From positions 318,018,206 through 318,082,205 of the forward strand of contig OY728119.1 in the NCBI GenBank assembly GCA_963277665.1: a stretch of 64,000 nucleotides of DNA. Reading direction: 5' to 3'. Under the pieces are notes generated by a model, which saw nothing but the letters and a program-made list of their open reading frames with translations, was not told where the DNA came from and did not search any database. Below are positions 11,001-23,944 of the stretch, in pieces; the first letter of the stretch is position 1, and the number at the start of each line of letters is the position of its first letter. The position numbers and the translations under genes were made by a program. The DNA is from Viscum album. Taxonomy: Eukaryota > Streptophyta > Magnoliopsida > Santalales > Viscaceae.

Positions 11001-11789
11001 CGATGTCAATATCCGACCTCACATAGGCATATTCCACTTGTGATGGGGAAGGGCCCAACTTAGATATATTGTTTTCAACCTAGTCCAAGAGCCAATCCTT
11101 GAACACATAACACTGCTTGAGATTATGTCCAAGGAACCAGTTGTAGGGGAAAGATTTTGGGAGATCAGTGATATCAACCTCTTGAGATCTCCTTCATTGT
11201 GAAAAATATAGGATTCCATGATCCAAGTCACTCCATAAATAACCAGGGACCTGAGCCTCATCAAACGAGTAGACCTAGTTTCTCCTGTTCGAAAAGGGGA
11301 CTCTAGAAGCTTGGCCTTAATGAGGCGCTGGATCCTGACAAGGAGTTGGAACCTAATTATCTCTCTTGGGTGGTAGTGGTGCATTACACGGTAGTGCCTT
11401 CCAATTCTAAGGTGGTCAATGCTAAAACTGAGGCTCAAATTAAGGCCGGTGCCTTCAGCACAGCTGCAGAGGAGGCTCTACCAGCAATAATTCTAGTGTC
11501 CCGGTGGCATCTACCTATGAAATGACTGTAGTCTCAACCATAGATTATCTTCTTATAGAAGTTGTGGGAGTAAATTATTATGACTAATTGGATTTCTATA
11601 TTGATTCTTCTAATCACCAATCCTTGTTAGAAAAATCCAAGAATCCACCTTGGAAATTCTGAGTAATAAGGGAATGGACCATTTAAGTCTTTATGTTCCC
11701 CATGCACATTTTCAATAGATACTCTTGATTCAGTGGCATGTTGAGTGAATATGTGAGGAAATTCCATTTAGAGAATTTTTTTTGATGTT

Positions 11790-12030
11790 TTTATATGGAC
11801 TTTTCTTTCACTTAGAGATGTTAGTGATACTGGTCTTCCATGTGTTGGAGATGAACTAATACAAAAACATCATGCGAAGATCCTCCCAACAATCTATAGA
11901 CTCAATTGGTATATGGCTATACCAAATAAACATGGGCCCTTCTAATGTTTGTAAAAAGCACTAAATCTTGGAAGCCTCTTCCTAGGGGTTCTCATCATGG
12001 GTCCACACCTTGAGATAAAGTGGGTTAGAT
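11790..12030 (-). pseudogene. Tat gag core (retrotransposon gag domain)
   Basis: Gag forms the particle that packages the element RNA. Minus-strand translation from about 11990 gives 'FLQTLEGPMFIWYSHIP', then 'ESIDCWEDLRMMFLY' and 'FISNTWKTSIT', with stops. This matches the gag domain pattern 'FxxTLxGxAxxWYxxLPxxSIxSWxxLxxxFxxQF'. Its position upstream of nucleocapsid and protease agrees with normal Tat order. The rest of 10.0-13.6 kb is presumably degraded gag but shows no other motif I can defend. Confidence 0.7.
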
Positions 12031-12099
12031 TCTTTAGGGGGCACCCATCCCATTGAAGGGGGAGAAAGTAGGATTTCCAAAGATCATGGGTGCTGGAAT

Positions 12100-13860
12100 A
12101 TCATTCACCCATGCCAGATATTGATTTCCATTAGGTGGGATCACAACCTATCAGGTTTTAAGGGCCTCGAGGAAAGTGATGAGACAATCCATCAGATCAT
12201 CCTGGAAAGGGTTCTTATCTTGGTGAGGATCCCTGAACACCAGTGTATTGGATGTTTCTTTAAATTATAAGCAGGCCCAGATGCTCATGGAGGGGCTGGT
12301 GGAATGACCAGAGGAGCTTCTAGTGGGATGACCGATGGAGAAACTTGAGGGGCCACTAGAGGAATAGACTACGGATCTAGTTCATAGAAATTATTTACAC
12401 GTAGTTAGGGGGGATTTGTTGATGCATACTATAGTCACTTTCCATAAGATCTTACCTCTAACCTACCAGGATTAATGGGAGGAAACAAGCCTAGGGTAAC
12501 TTATACATGCCCCTATTTCCCCAATGGGGGATGGTTGGGATCATGTTGGGGATCAACATAATCTAGCCTTCTCTATACTATTCATTTAGTGAAGAACTCG
12601 TTAATAACTTTCTTCTATTCCACATGCTATTAGAGAGACATAGAAATTTTGTGATCATCCTCCATGTTTCATATTGAAGTAGACGGGTTGGGGGGATTAA
12701 CAATCCAAGTGTGTTCTATACCCTTATTGGGGTCCCTACTGAGGGGTAATGACTTTGAAGGGTCTACAAGACCAAGTAAATGACTTTTATGGTGATTGAA
12801 AATTCCTAGGGGATCCAACAAAAGTAGAACTGCCCCAGGGGCATGTTTTCTTCAATGAGTACTTCCTCAATATCTTTCTTGGTGAGGTCATCGATATTTA
12901 ATATGACTGTGCCTGGAGGAATATCCTTGATATCACCTAGCAATTCAGGTTGATATAGGATAGTAATGAAGTGAAGAGAAACATACTACCCCTATCCATG
13001 AATTTCAACATGTGAAGACCCCTCCTTAATAATCCTGCAGAGCATAATGAATCTCTATACACATCATTGCTGAAGAGTCTGGTGATAACCGGGTGATGCA
13101 AGATGCGGAGCCACAAGAATCATGGCTAACTAAACCAGACAACATTGCTATCCAATGTTGTCATAATGTTCCTGGATTTTTGGATAATCCATTCGACGAT
13201 GATGAGGTTGGAAGTGTGTCATTCTCAAGGTTCTATGGAAACACATGACTTCATCCTAGGTGAGTAGCTCTGGAATGCGGAAGTCTGAAGTAGGGATCGG
13301 TCAAAAAACTTCGAGAAGATGGTCCAACCGAATAATTTCCCACAAAATCCTTTATTATGAGTCAAGATTCAGCCCTTGGGTACCCCATTTTTCAATTAGG
13401 GGAGGCTGAGGAACTGGAAATGGTACTGAGATGGACTACTATAGTGGAGGACTGCTCGATGGAGAGATTATTGCATGGGTTGAAAAGATGCTACATAATA
13501 GTTTCTCTACAATAGGAAACACTAAATATATCCTCATGTCTCTGTAGGATGGAGTGATGACCATCACTGCATGTGAAAATGTGGTGGCTACTGGTGAAGA
13601 ATCTGGGTGGTGCTCATCATCTACCGGCCCCCAGAACAACTCTCCGTAATATCACGTTATGGCAGTGAATGATACATGTGATAATCGATAGGATTTCATG
13701 TTAATAACCTAAAAAGTATCCATATATTCATCCTTCTATATTTACCTATGGAGGGACTTGAGGATTTGGTGCATTTAAATTTTAGGATGGAAAAACTGAT
13801 ACGCCTGGTTCTTGCCCTAGACTCTAATGTGAAGGATTGGGGTGAAGGCCCCATCATGGA
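12100..13860 (-). other. Degraded Tat sequence, no identified domain
   Basis: This lies between the gag core and the 11-residue repeat region, and continuity suggests decayed 5' gag. Minus-strand frames are short (up to about 66 codons) and frameshifted, and I recognise no motif. Confidence 0.3.
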
Positions 13861-14710
13861 ATAACACTCCGCATCAGAGTCTGAAAAGAGGTCCAAATTG
13901 AAAATGATATAGAGCTATGTAGGAATATTTCTTCGGTGGTGATGGTTCTCTGTTCTTCCAGGGGTGGTTCCTCAGGGTAGGATTAATCTTCAACATAGGG
14001 AGGACCTCTATGAGGAATGGTGTTGGAGCAGGGAGGGACTCCACTGGAGCTCTAATTAATATGCGGAGGACATCCATGACTAATTTTGTCACTACGGGAA
14101 GTAACTCCACTATGAGTGCTGATAAATACATGGGGAGGACCTCTATGTTGGGTTAGAGAGCATGGAGGACCTCCTCTTGAGTGTACTGGGGTGTGAGGAG
14201 CACCCAGGAAGATGCTGAATAGAATAAGGGAAGGACCTCCATGCTGAGTGTGGGGTACACAAAGAGGATCTCCATAGTTAGCAGTGCTGGATTTGGGGAA
14301 TAACTTCATTAGTGTTGGTGAGGACATAGGGAGGGCCTCCACACTGACCACTTGCGGCACGAGAAGGACCTCCATGCCGGTTGGTAGTGGTACTATGAGG
14401 AGGGACTTTGTACTGATCAAACAAGACACGGGGAGGAGCTCCATGATGATGGGTTATGGGGAGAGGAATTGTGCGTTGATAACTGGAAATATGGGTAAAA
14501 TCACTATACTTGGGGTCATGGGAATAGGGATGACCTCTGCGAGTGTGCTAGACATCAATAAGATGGGGAGGACCTCTTCTTGGACTTGTGATGGCAACTT
14601 GGAGAGGACTTCCATGTTGAGTGAGAGAGTGGGGAGGACGTCCACTCTGATCATATATAGTATGATTAGGACATCCATATTAGATTTAGACATCATGGGT
14701 TGGCACGTGA
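13860..14710 (-). pseudogene. Region encoding an 11-residue tandem protein repeat ('MEVLPxxxxxx')
   Basis: The plus strand shows a roughly 33 bp repeat with core 'GGGGAGGACCTCCATG' near 13999, 14031, 14064, 14095, 14132, 14163, 14193, 14228, 14261, 14295, 14330, 14362, 14398, 14430, 14460, 14496, 14528, 14564, 14600, 14630 and 14664. On the minus strand each unit translates as (M/V/I)-(E/D)-(V/L/A)-L-P plus six variable residues, for example 'VDVLPTLSLN', 'MEVLLVPQVVS', 'VEALPMSSPTL', 'VESLPAPTPFL'. Open stretches of 80, 130 and 85 codons survive, long for this relic; in the middle one the frame switches to 'HGGPP' repeats. It lies upstream of gag, so it may be an N-terminal gag extension or a separate ORF1 as in Ogre elements. 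I know no matching family. Confidence 0.6.
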
Positions 14711-14859
14711 TGACTACTTCTCATACCGACGATCAGAAGAGTCAGCCCAGTCCTCCCAATGGGTGGCTGGGGTCTCAATCCAGATCAGTCGTAGAGGTGC
14801 CCCTAATCTATAATAATATGGATATGATAGTATACATTGGTAGAAGCATGGGACACTGA

Positions 14860-16180
14860 AGCTGTAGAAGATGACATCCCTTGATAGGCATCTTCCTGAG
14901 ACTGCACACGACATTTACGTTGGGTTATCCAATCCAGGGCCGGCGATGCTGGGGTAGAGACCACTTAATCATCAGCCCAAGGAAGAGGATGGTGGGGTTG
15001 ACATTTCCTAGTGGGAGCCCTCCTTGGTAGATCCTAGGATGAAGTCAAAGCTAGGATGAATCGAATGCCCCTTACCTCATGGACATAGGAGAGTGAATCA
15101 TAGGAGAGTTCTATGGAGAGGGTCTCGAAACATTTGGATTCTAGAGTGGGGAGAAACAGATCCCTACATGGTCCTTGGTAGTGTCAGAGATGGTGAGGAA
15201 CATAAGCCTCTAGATCTTGGCGGGTCATATCCCTTGTTGGGATGACACCTTTCTATTAATATAATTTAATTAGAGTATCAATAAATTTTATTTGGATAAA
15301 ATCTTTGGGTAATATGGGTCATGGGTTCCAAATAGCCATGGTTATGGACAATGTTATGGAGGAGGTAGAGCTGTGCAGGATTTCTGCATTAGTATTGCCC
15401 CTACCCCTTAGTCTGTGGGTGGGAGGCGACTGGGTTCCTATTACTTGGGTAATGAAAAGTAGGAATATTCATATATTAACACATATTGTAGGAAAGAAGT
15501 TCCCAGTTCTCCATCATCATTCGGTCTTCCATGTTTAGATAGAAATATCCACACTGACGATGTCACTAACCGAAATGCCCAACGATTAACTTCCCCAAAT
15601 TCTGGTGAGTTCCATGCCAGACCCACTATTTTCATGGTAGAACCTAGCCCCAAATGACTAGATTTGGTGAAATACTTATTTACTAATGTCTCTAACTACA
15701 CTAATCCCCATAGTTTATGGAGAAAATATTCACACCAGGTTTTCCAAATTTTTATGATGCTTTCTACTGGGGCACACCACCCGAGAAAATTTGACATTCT
15801 CTTCGCTGCACATTGTACCCCACATTCCATATTTTCAATGGTAGTAGAATTTCATCACCACTTTGGTGATGTATAATCCTTGATCAAAATAGGATAATGG
15901 AATACCAGTTTATACTTTCATGGATTCCTCCTCAGAACTCATCGTTTAGTCTAGGTCTCCCTTACAGATTAAGACATTGTTCATGAAACCCTTCCTAGTG
16001 CCATCTCTTTGTGGACATTGTGTAATTACGCAGATTCTTTTTAAGAAATTAAAAATGGTCAATTAGGGGCATCAAACTTAATTTATGAGAGTAGTCACAT
16101 TGGGAATCACTGGAATCTATGGATGCTAGAAACATGGTACTGAATTCTCCCTTATTAGAGGGATTCTCGATGGTGTGGAA
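14860..16180. other. Stretch without an identified feature
   Basis: No domain, long open frame or tandem array is visible. By position it would be the 5' untranslated region or LTR edge of the Tat relic. Base composition becomes more balanced here than in the G-rich repeat region to its left. Confidence 0.3.
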
Positions 16181-16186
16181 GGAAGA

Positions 16187-16275
16187 GGAATCCCACATCG
16201 AATGAAGAGAATATTACGACAAAGGAATGTATATGAGGTCTTCCTCATATTTCCATGTATAAAATAGGGTATTCT
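16187..16275 (+). promoter_or_regulatory. Promoter-like motif pair (TCCCACATCG plus TATA box)
   Basis: 'ATCCCACATCGAATGAAGAG' is followed about 55 bases later by 'CATGTATAAAATAGGG', a good TATA box. This pairing is common in plant retroelement promoters. It faces plus, opposite to the Tat relic, so it may belong to another fragment. Nothing coding follows. Confidence 0.35.
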
Positions 16276-16329
16276 ACAAGTTTAATGTCTAACAAAGACA
16301 AATCAGACTGATCAAAACACTGACAGGAG

Positions 16330-18680
16330 TCTATCATATGGATACACCCCTAGAAGGGAGCACATGGAAGGTTTACCGAGTGGATGAGTCAAGACATCTA
16401 TGAGGAAGGACCCATTATGGAGTGTACCACAAAGGGGAAGGTTTCACACCATGAAGGATGATCAGAACACCATAAAGGGAGGATCATATATGGTGGGTCC
16501 CAACAAAGGAGACACCAAGTTTTACCGTTGGGTGGGATTGAAACTCAGACAGGATTCCTACATACCCTGTGTAGAATAAAAGGATCCAAAACCATGTAGT
16601 TCTAAGGAGGGATTCAGAGATTAAACATTTTTAGTGGCCCATGTGATTCTAAATATAGGAATTGGATGGATGGGGTTGTGAATGGAAAGATTCCAGAGTG
16701 GATGGCATGAATTCACTAGGATGTGGTGGCCTAGGTAAAATCATGATAGATGGTGGATGATTTGATGAAGTGGATGAGATGAATGAGATGGAACTGACAT
16801 GAAGATGATGGTGATTTTGATCTTAAAACTTATGGAGGCTTTCTATGTATCCCAGTGAATGGGAATTAGAGTCCACATAGTTCAGTGGGGCGATGGGACA
16901 CCTGAGGAGGTGACCCATGAGAATGGAATGCATGGATGTGGACCCTAAAGGAAGTAGAACCTATGGGTTGGGGCATGATCTTCCCAAGTCACAAAGACAC
17001 AAAAGGAAGAACATGATGGGAAATTGATCATGGGTTGAACCTCATGGAGGCCTCTTATGTATCCCTGTGGTAGGGAATCAAAGTCCACATAGTTCAGGAT
17101 GGGGCATAGAATCGGGGTGTACGCTAAGGACAATGACCCAGAGGCATGTGGTGGATTACACATGGTTAGAATCCCATTGTAATAGGGACACTCTTGGTTA
17201 GATAATTATGGTGAAGTGTGGGGAATATGCATGGTTATCAACCCATTTGGGCCAGAACACCTTACTGGGGAAGATCCAATAGATGCATCCCAAAAAGGGA
17301 AAGTATCACATAATGAGGGAACATCCCTTAAGAGGGAGTACCAAAGTTAATCATCGGTTGCGGTTGGACCTCATAGAGGTTTATTACATATCTTAGCAGT
17401 TGAGAATCAAAACATTCATAGAAATGGGGAATATATTTTAATGTCATGTGGGATGAAGGTGAACCAACTTAAAATTCACAAAATGGTTGGATTATGGAGA
17501 ATGAAGGGATTGAACCTCATAGAGGTTTCCTACATTCCTTATCTTGGAGACAAGGATCAAAGTCCATGTAGTTTTGGAGGATGTAGTTTAATGTCATATG
17601 GGATGAGGGGAATGGGACTTACCTGTGGTCAGCGGCCTGTGTGGATTTCATGGTCACTAATTTCACCAACCTATGTAAGTCATGAACAGTGTGGGGAAGA
17701 AGAGGTAGCAGTCGACATGAAGATCATGACATAATGGTGTGTCCATCAGGGATGGTGTGGGGCTTGTTAATGGAAAGAGGCCCATAGAGATGAATATTGG
17801 GACTTACTCTAGGAGGGAAGCCCGATAAGGTGGTTCCAGACTTACATGGAGACTACTCAAGGAGCACATGGAAATAAATCCTAAAGGGAGAGAGAAGGAT
17901 AACGATATCTTATGCTCATTCACCTTCAAATTCTCCCAGGACATCCACACATGAAAAAACTCATAGTTTAAGGTCTTTTGTTGGGGATGAGGGTGGTTGG
18001 AATTTTAACGTTCTGTATCTCAGATGAGGAGGACTCAATCCTCACCCCTTGGACTTACATAACTTGTACCAACCCAACCTTTGGGTAAGGAAGGCACACA
18101 CATGCTAGAAATCAACAAGGTGGATGAGTGGTCACTCAAGGGGCTCATGTTATCATGTCTATGAGAAGAATCAATATCCATTAGCATGTCTATGTGAAGA
18201 AGAATAAGTTCATGAAATGCTATATGAAACACCACTCGAGTAACCATAAAAAAACTTTGCACAATCCTATAGGGCCATGCCGAAAAAGGGTTTATGAGGC
18301 CTGGGGGCTCGATATGAAGTACTTCACAAAGGAACAGTGTTTTGATTAAGAAAGGTGCTTCATGAATGATTAGTTCTCTATGAAGGATGGTTGCTTCATG
18401 AAGGAATGAATCTTTGTAAAGGAAGGCATTTAGTAGATTAGAGCTCCACCTTATGAAATAGCTCTTTATTTAGAGAGTTCTCTGTGAAGGCTTAATGATT
18501 CCCGGTGCCTCGAGAAACTTGATGGGGATACCTCCTTTGCAAGGGGATAATGCCTTCACAAAGGGAATCCTACCACAGGCAGGGGCCATGAATAAAAAAA
18601 GGAACTATGTATCGCAATTCTCAAGTACCTTGGGTGATCCATATTCAAGTTCACATAGAACTTCACAAAACGGGAGTTGG
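16330..18680 (+). repeat. Right array of Tat-type units
   Basis: The core 'TCCTACATACCC...GGAATCAAAGTCCACATAGTTC' recurs near 16552-16610, 16834-16888, 17041-17098, 17370-17428, 17514-17580 and weakly at 18598-18670. The orientation is the same as the left array (1961-5350), so the two blocks could be the LTR/UTR regions of one element. A second recurring phrase is 'CAGAACACC...AAGGGAG...TCACA' near 16460 and 17245. From 18290 to 18480, short 'TTCATGAAGGA' phrases recur irregularly. Confidence 0.6.
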
Positions 18681-18774
18681 TAAGGAGAAAGCTTGGATTA
18701 ACAATGGTTTGGAGGGGGTTGGGTGAGACTTATATTTATAATAAACAAAGGTTAGTGGAATCCATGGGGATCAC

Positions 18775-19200
18775 CATAAAGAAAAACTGGGGCGCCACAA
18801 AGAAAAAGTCATGCCACAAAGGAGATATGTTCGCTGCAAACCATGAAGGAAAAGTGACGCTGTAGCGGAGATACATTCATGGTGGATCAAAAAGGACAAA
18901 GTGTCACTGAAAATGAGATTTGTTCATAGAGGATCATGATGTATAGAGTAAAACTATAAAGAAGATACATTCATGGTAGATCGTGAAGGGAAAAGTGATG
19001 CTACTAAGTAGATACATTTTCTACAGATAGAGAAGGAAAAGTGATGCTGTGTAGGAGATACACTCATGGAGGATCATGGAAGAAAAGTCTTGTCATGGTG
19101 GATATACATTCATGGCGGATCATGAAGGAAAAGTGATTCCATGGAAGGGATAAATTTGGAGTGGATCATGAAGGATCTCTGCGGAGGAGCTTCATGAAGC
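18775..19200. repeat. 44-49 bp tandem repeat, about eight copies
   Basis: Unit pattern: 'GGAGATACATTCATGG', 'GGATCATGAAGGAAAAGTG', 'ATGCTG'. Copies start near 18821, 18867, 18912, 18961, 19009, 19053, 19099 and 19147. The array ends shortly before the Tekay LTR at 19373. The 19200-19372 stretch shows no feature I can name. Confidence 0.8.
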
Positions 19201-19372
19201 ATACCCCTTTTATGATTCTTGATGGATTATAAATCCATTAAGGTGCATGATTTTTAGTGCTAGCATAATACTACTATTGAGTTTCCATGGTTATCTTCCC
19301 ATATTGGGATCTATTTCTTGGTGACTAAGTTGGGTTGACACTCTCCAACTCATCTTTATCTACAACTTCTAT

Positions 19373-21852
19373 TTTAATGTCTAGACATAGTGTTTAATTA
19401 ACTGAGGCCCCATGCCGGTGGGTCACATGGCCTCAAGCGCACCTCCCTGTATGCCCGAGACTAATGAGTATCCGTAAGGGTCTAAGGTAGAAATTTTGGG
19501 AGACTATACCCTCAGATCATAGAGACATAGTGGATAATAATAAAAAAAATATAGTATTCGAAGTATATATAAATATACACTATAATGACTGGACCAGAAA
19601 CCTGCCATAAAAGAATAAAAATATAACATAAATGAAAAAAACTACAAAAGTGTAAATAACCAATAAAATTAATTATAATAAAAATCTAACTGATAGTTTC
19701 TTATACATGATGTCATGGAATGCAGATATAAAGAAAGTGAAAACATGGTACATGCATATACAATGTTCTATACAAAAATATAAAAAGCACAAAATATTGA
19801 TCCACTAGAATCTTGAGCATATGATTGGTCCTATGCTCCCATTATCCATAATATAAGCTAAAAAATCAAACATCTATAGGAGCATGATTTCTGCCATCCA
19901 TACCTACAGACATGTAATCTACTCGGGTAACGAAGGCGGCTCAAGTATGGTGTGAGATAAAATCCCAATAGGCCACCACCAATGGTTTCTATTAATAATA
20001 TAAGAATTTTAAAATATATAAATAGTTTTAAGGTATAAGGAATGATAAATAATTTAGAATAAATAACCTGTTGGATTAGGTTCATAAAGGACACATGGAG
20101 GCTCTACTTGCTTCAGTATAGACTGATGAAAGTATGATCAATAACCATAACTCAATATATTGTAATAATATATATAGTATAGTTATATACTATATCCACC
20201 TATATTCACTATGTATGTGATAATGTATGAAGCTACATACCTGGATACTAGGTGTTGGATGGACCTGAGGCGTAACACATGAATCCATAACTAGTCTAAC
20301 GAGATGGTAGGCTCAAACATAGTGTACATTCCAGGAATATCATAGTGAATATGAGCTATCATGCCCAACATTTGAGATAGTTGGGGTGAGATTTCCTTCC
20401 CAAAACCCTAAATAAGGAATGTGGAACGTCATGACCATCACCTGAATAAAAGTATAATAATGAGAGACATATTACTAAACACTCGATGTAAGGGAGTCCA
20501 AAACACCATGCTCAAAATAACCCTTAACCATCATTTCACAACCAAGATCAATTTTATAATCATAATAAAAATAATATCATGCGGGATCACTAGTTTAACA
20601 TAATAATCATCATCCCAATGTATAAATGGGTGTTATAATTCATATAATCAATATATAAAGACATGTATTAAAAGGTGTGGACTTTCCAACCATTATTACT
20701 CATTTCAATTAATCAATTTACTTCATTTAAGTAGTGAAAACTATATTGAATCTAATACATTAATTATACACTATCCATTTAATAAACCAAGGAATGGAAA
20801 ATTCGATTTCATATAATAAAGCACTTAAATGTTTTTTTGGACATATAGTTATATGTGGTGGATTGGGAAAATTCATTTATAATAAAAGATGAACACTTAT
20901 AAGGTGTTCTAGTCATTATAAAAATTATATTAAAGAGGTAAATTTATTCAGTACACCCAAATGTGTGGCTATGGTTTTTGTTGACATCCTATAATATCTT
21001 ATCATCATCCCTCAGGAGTATAACATTATGCCTATAATCATAGAGACTTGAAGAACTCAATTTAAGTCAACATAAGCCAATGGCTGGTGTGAGACATAAC
21101 AATAGAGCTATGAAACCAACATAAATTTCAGGTAAAACAACTAGAACACATACCTTATGGATTGAGATGAATCCTCATCCAATATAAACTTTATATTTGA
21201 TATTGATTGGATTAATTATAATAAGAGGTCCAATACCTTCTAGTTATCCAATGCTTCCAAGAGATCTTGATTTGATGTCTAGATCTATAATTTATCAAAG
21301 AACCTAGATTGGAAGATGGAAGAAACCATGTGAGATGAACCAAAGATTTCTTCTTGAAATGGTAAAGAAAAATAGATAAATTGGTTTTAAGTTTCATTAC
21401 GAGAAAAATTAGAATTTCACCAACACAGATAGGGGCACAAAGTAGGCCAAATCGTGCTCCAACTGTGTTCCATGGAAATATACAATGAGGACCCCACATG
21501 GTTTAAACACATGGTTTACCTAACCATTCACAAACTATGTGAAAACCCACTATCCAAAATGTCTTCAATATTTCACTGGTGTATAGACTGGATCACATAG
21601 TTGTAGAAAAACCCCGAAACGTCCTGCTACTAAAAATTACCCCATACAGTTACCCCGTATGGTTAGTACTAAACATTTGGTAATCACGAGACCTACCTTT
21701 TTTCCCAAATCTTGGTGTTCTGGGATCCAAAAAAGACCCAAAAAATATTGGAACCTTCTTTAGGCCATGGTTCACATTTCCCAATATTTAAACAGAGGAT
21801 TTAAATGAAAAACAATTAAGCCATACATTGTGGAAAAGGATGGGTAGTTACA
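19373..21852 (-). repeat. 3' LTR of the minus-strand Tekay element
   Basis: It aligns end to end with 27351-29832. Landmarks in both: 'AAGGGTCTAAGGT' (19479; 27460), 'GCCACCACCAATGGT' (19973; 27941), 'CCTGGATACTAGGTG' (20240; 28208), and the terminal 'GGATGGGTAGTTACA', the reverse complement of a TGTAAC LTR start. Left edge assigned by alignment. Confidence 0.9.
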
Positions 21853-21959
21853 ACCTACCATCATTAAATAATATCATCCCAAGTTGGAATTATATAGGTA
21901 AAGAGATTTAATCAAAAAATATATCTATCCATTGAGCTTGTATATCAGCTTCCAACACC

Positions 21960-22160
21960 TAGGACCTGTCATGTACTCGTCTATGCTTCTATAGAACTCG
22001 AATTAAAGGAACTAACCCACCTCAGAGTATCTTAATGCTTTGATCAACATTACATATTAAGTACTACTCAAACGAATATTCTCCATCTATGTAAACATTA
22101 TCAGGATATAAAACATGTGATGAGTCTAGATGATATTGGTGAAGATAAGTTATGTGAAAA
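21960..22160 (-). pseudogene. Chromodomain end of the Tekay polyprotein
   Basis: The minus strand gives 'DVFHITYLHQYHLDSSHVL', the end of integrase ('NVFHVSxLRKYxPDPSHVL'), then degraded chromodomain text 'LVPLIRVL', 'KHRRV' and 'VLEADIQAQW', matching '(I)PLVKVLWxNHxVEEATWExExxM'. Chromodomains direct integration to marked chromatin. Conserved Trp residues are lost and a stop interrupts. Confidence 0.75.
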
Positions 22161-23250
22161 ACATCATGAATAGACTTGTATCTACAAGGAAGATCTATCT
22201 AGTGAGCCTTTGGTCTGATCCATTTGAAAACATCAAAGGGTCTAACGAATCAAGGAGAATGCTTACCCTACCTCTAAATATGTCGATAGACGAGCCTAGG
22301 TGAAATTCTCAAGAAAACCCGACCTACAACAATGAATTTGAGTGGTTGTATAAGTTAGTTTCATATGACTTATTTCTGTACTGATCTATCATCATGTTAT
22401 TTCTAATCAATTAAACATAATATATAGTCTCTTGGATGAGATGTGGTCTAAGAAAAGTTTCCTCCCATGCCTCTAACTAGTACAAAGGTGGTTAGAATTA
22501 CATACCATATAAGGATTCATAATGATCTATCTCTATGGTAGTATGAAAACAATTTTAATAAGAAAACTCACCGAGGGGTATGTGTTTCTCCCAAGAGAAC
22601 CCAAATTCAAGGCCACATAGACGTAGCATGTCCTCTAAAACCTGAATCATGAACTCTATCCATCCATCAGTCTAAGTATGATAAGAAATTCTCAAGATTA
22701 CATGTGTTCCTATGACCTTATTCAACTCCTTCCAGAACTGATACATGAAGAGAATGTCCCAGTCAGGAATAATATAATTATGAGATTCATTAATAAGTAA
22801 AACCTCCTCAATTTATATCCTCCTTAGTTGGTCTACAGAGAAACTTTCTCTAATAGGTAATAAGTGTGCTACCATCATCAATCAACCAAATAATACCCAT
22901 ACTATATCATTTCCAAGAGGCAGTCTAGGTAAAATAATTACAAAATCTATAAAAACATCATCCCACATCATACCATGCCACATATACTGATGAATTAATT
23001 GTCAATACATCTTGGTGATACCCGGATGTACTACCCAAAACATAGAACAAAACTACCCCATCATATCCTCTCGAATGTGTGCTTGGAACCATACACACCC
23101 ATGAAATCATAGAGTATCATCTCCATCCACCATCCAACCATAAGACGAATAGTCATCTAGGATGATTTCCCTTAGGACTAGGCCCTTGAGATCAGATAGT
23201 TACCTCATTATTACCCACTCTAGAAGGGTTGAGGTCACTGTTAAGGTTGA
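22160..23250 (-). pseudogene. Tekay integrase (minus-strand element)
   Basis: Best block on the minus strand: 'VLEDMLRLCGLEFGFSWEKH', then 'IPLGEFSY' and 'HTTIEIDHYESLYGM' (about 22660-22500), matching the gypsy core end 'LEDMLRxCVLDFGGSWDxHLPLVEFAYNNSYHSSI...ALYG'. Stops and frame changes occur throughout. It lies between RNase H and the chromodomain, as expected. Confidence 0.8.
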
Positions 23251-23354
23251 GATGATAATCTTCCCAAAATCCCCCCAAACCTCAATGTGCATCTATGAGA
23301 ATAAGGATGCGAGTTTCCAATTTCTAATGGCCTCCTGAACTTCCTATTTCTAAG

Positions 23355-23900
23355 TCTTCTAGCTTAGAGATTTGGCTATTTAATTGTCTTTCCCAAGTGT
23401 ATATGCAATCTTTAAATTAAAGGATTGGAAGAACTAAAACCATATGCTCTACCTGAGATTTAGATCACAATGTGTAAAGATGTACTTGATGATTTTTTGA
23501 TTAATGAATACCACAAAATTCTCACCAAGTATATAGTGTCTCCAACATCATAGTGCATGAGCTACATCAATTAGATCAAGGTTGTGTGTTGGGTAATTCA
23601 ACTCACAAGGCCTCTACTTTCAAGAACTGTACATGATGAATCACTCATCCTATATTAGTACAACTTGATGTCTGATTCCTGATGTTTCATAGTTGACTAT
23701 ATAGGTATTTTTTAGATTTGGAATAATCAGTATCATCCCCAAAGTCAAATGAACCATCAATTTCGGAAATTATTTTTCATATTCTTTTTACTATATGAAT
23801 TTCACACCCTTTTTAGGTAGACCAGTAAGAGGCACTGAAAGGCATGAGAAATCCTAGATGAAGCATCTTTAATATCCATCTAGCCCTAAAAAACTCCATA
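23355..23900 (-). pseudogene. Tekay RNase H (minus-strand element)
   Basis: The minus strand reads 'PCELNYPTHNLDLIDVAHAL' near 23620-23560, then 'CWRHYILGENFVVFINQKII', 'KYIFTHCDLNLR' and 'AYTLGKT' near 23400. This matches the gypsy pattern 'YPTHDLELAAVVFALKxWRHYLYG...DHKSLKYxFTQKELNMRQ'. The catalytic 'TDHK' is now 'INQK', and several stops are present. Confidence 0.85.
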
Positions 23901-23944
23901 TGAAAATATGTTTTTGGTATGCTCCCATGAAACTGTAAATCTCA

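Noticed and set aside
14284..14859. 191-codon open frame on plus
   Set aside because: It is antisense to the 11-residue repeat region; a 33 bp periodic sequence is easily open on both strands.
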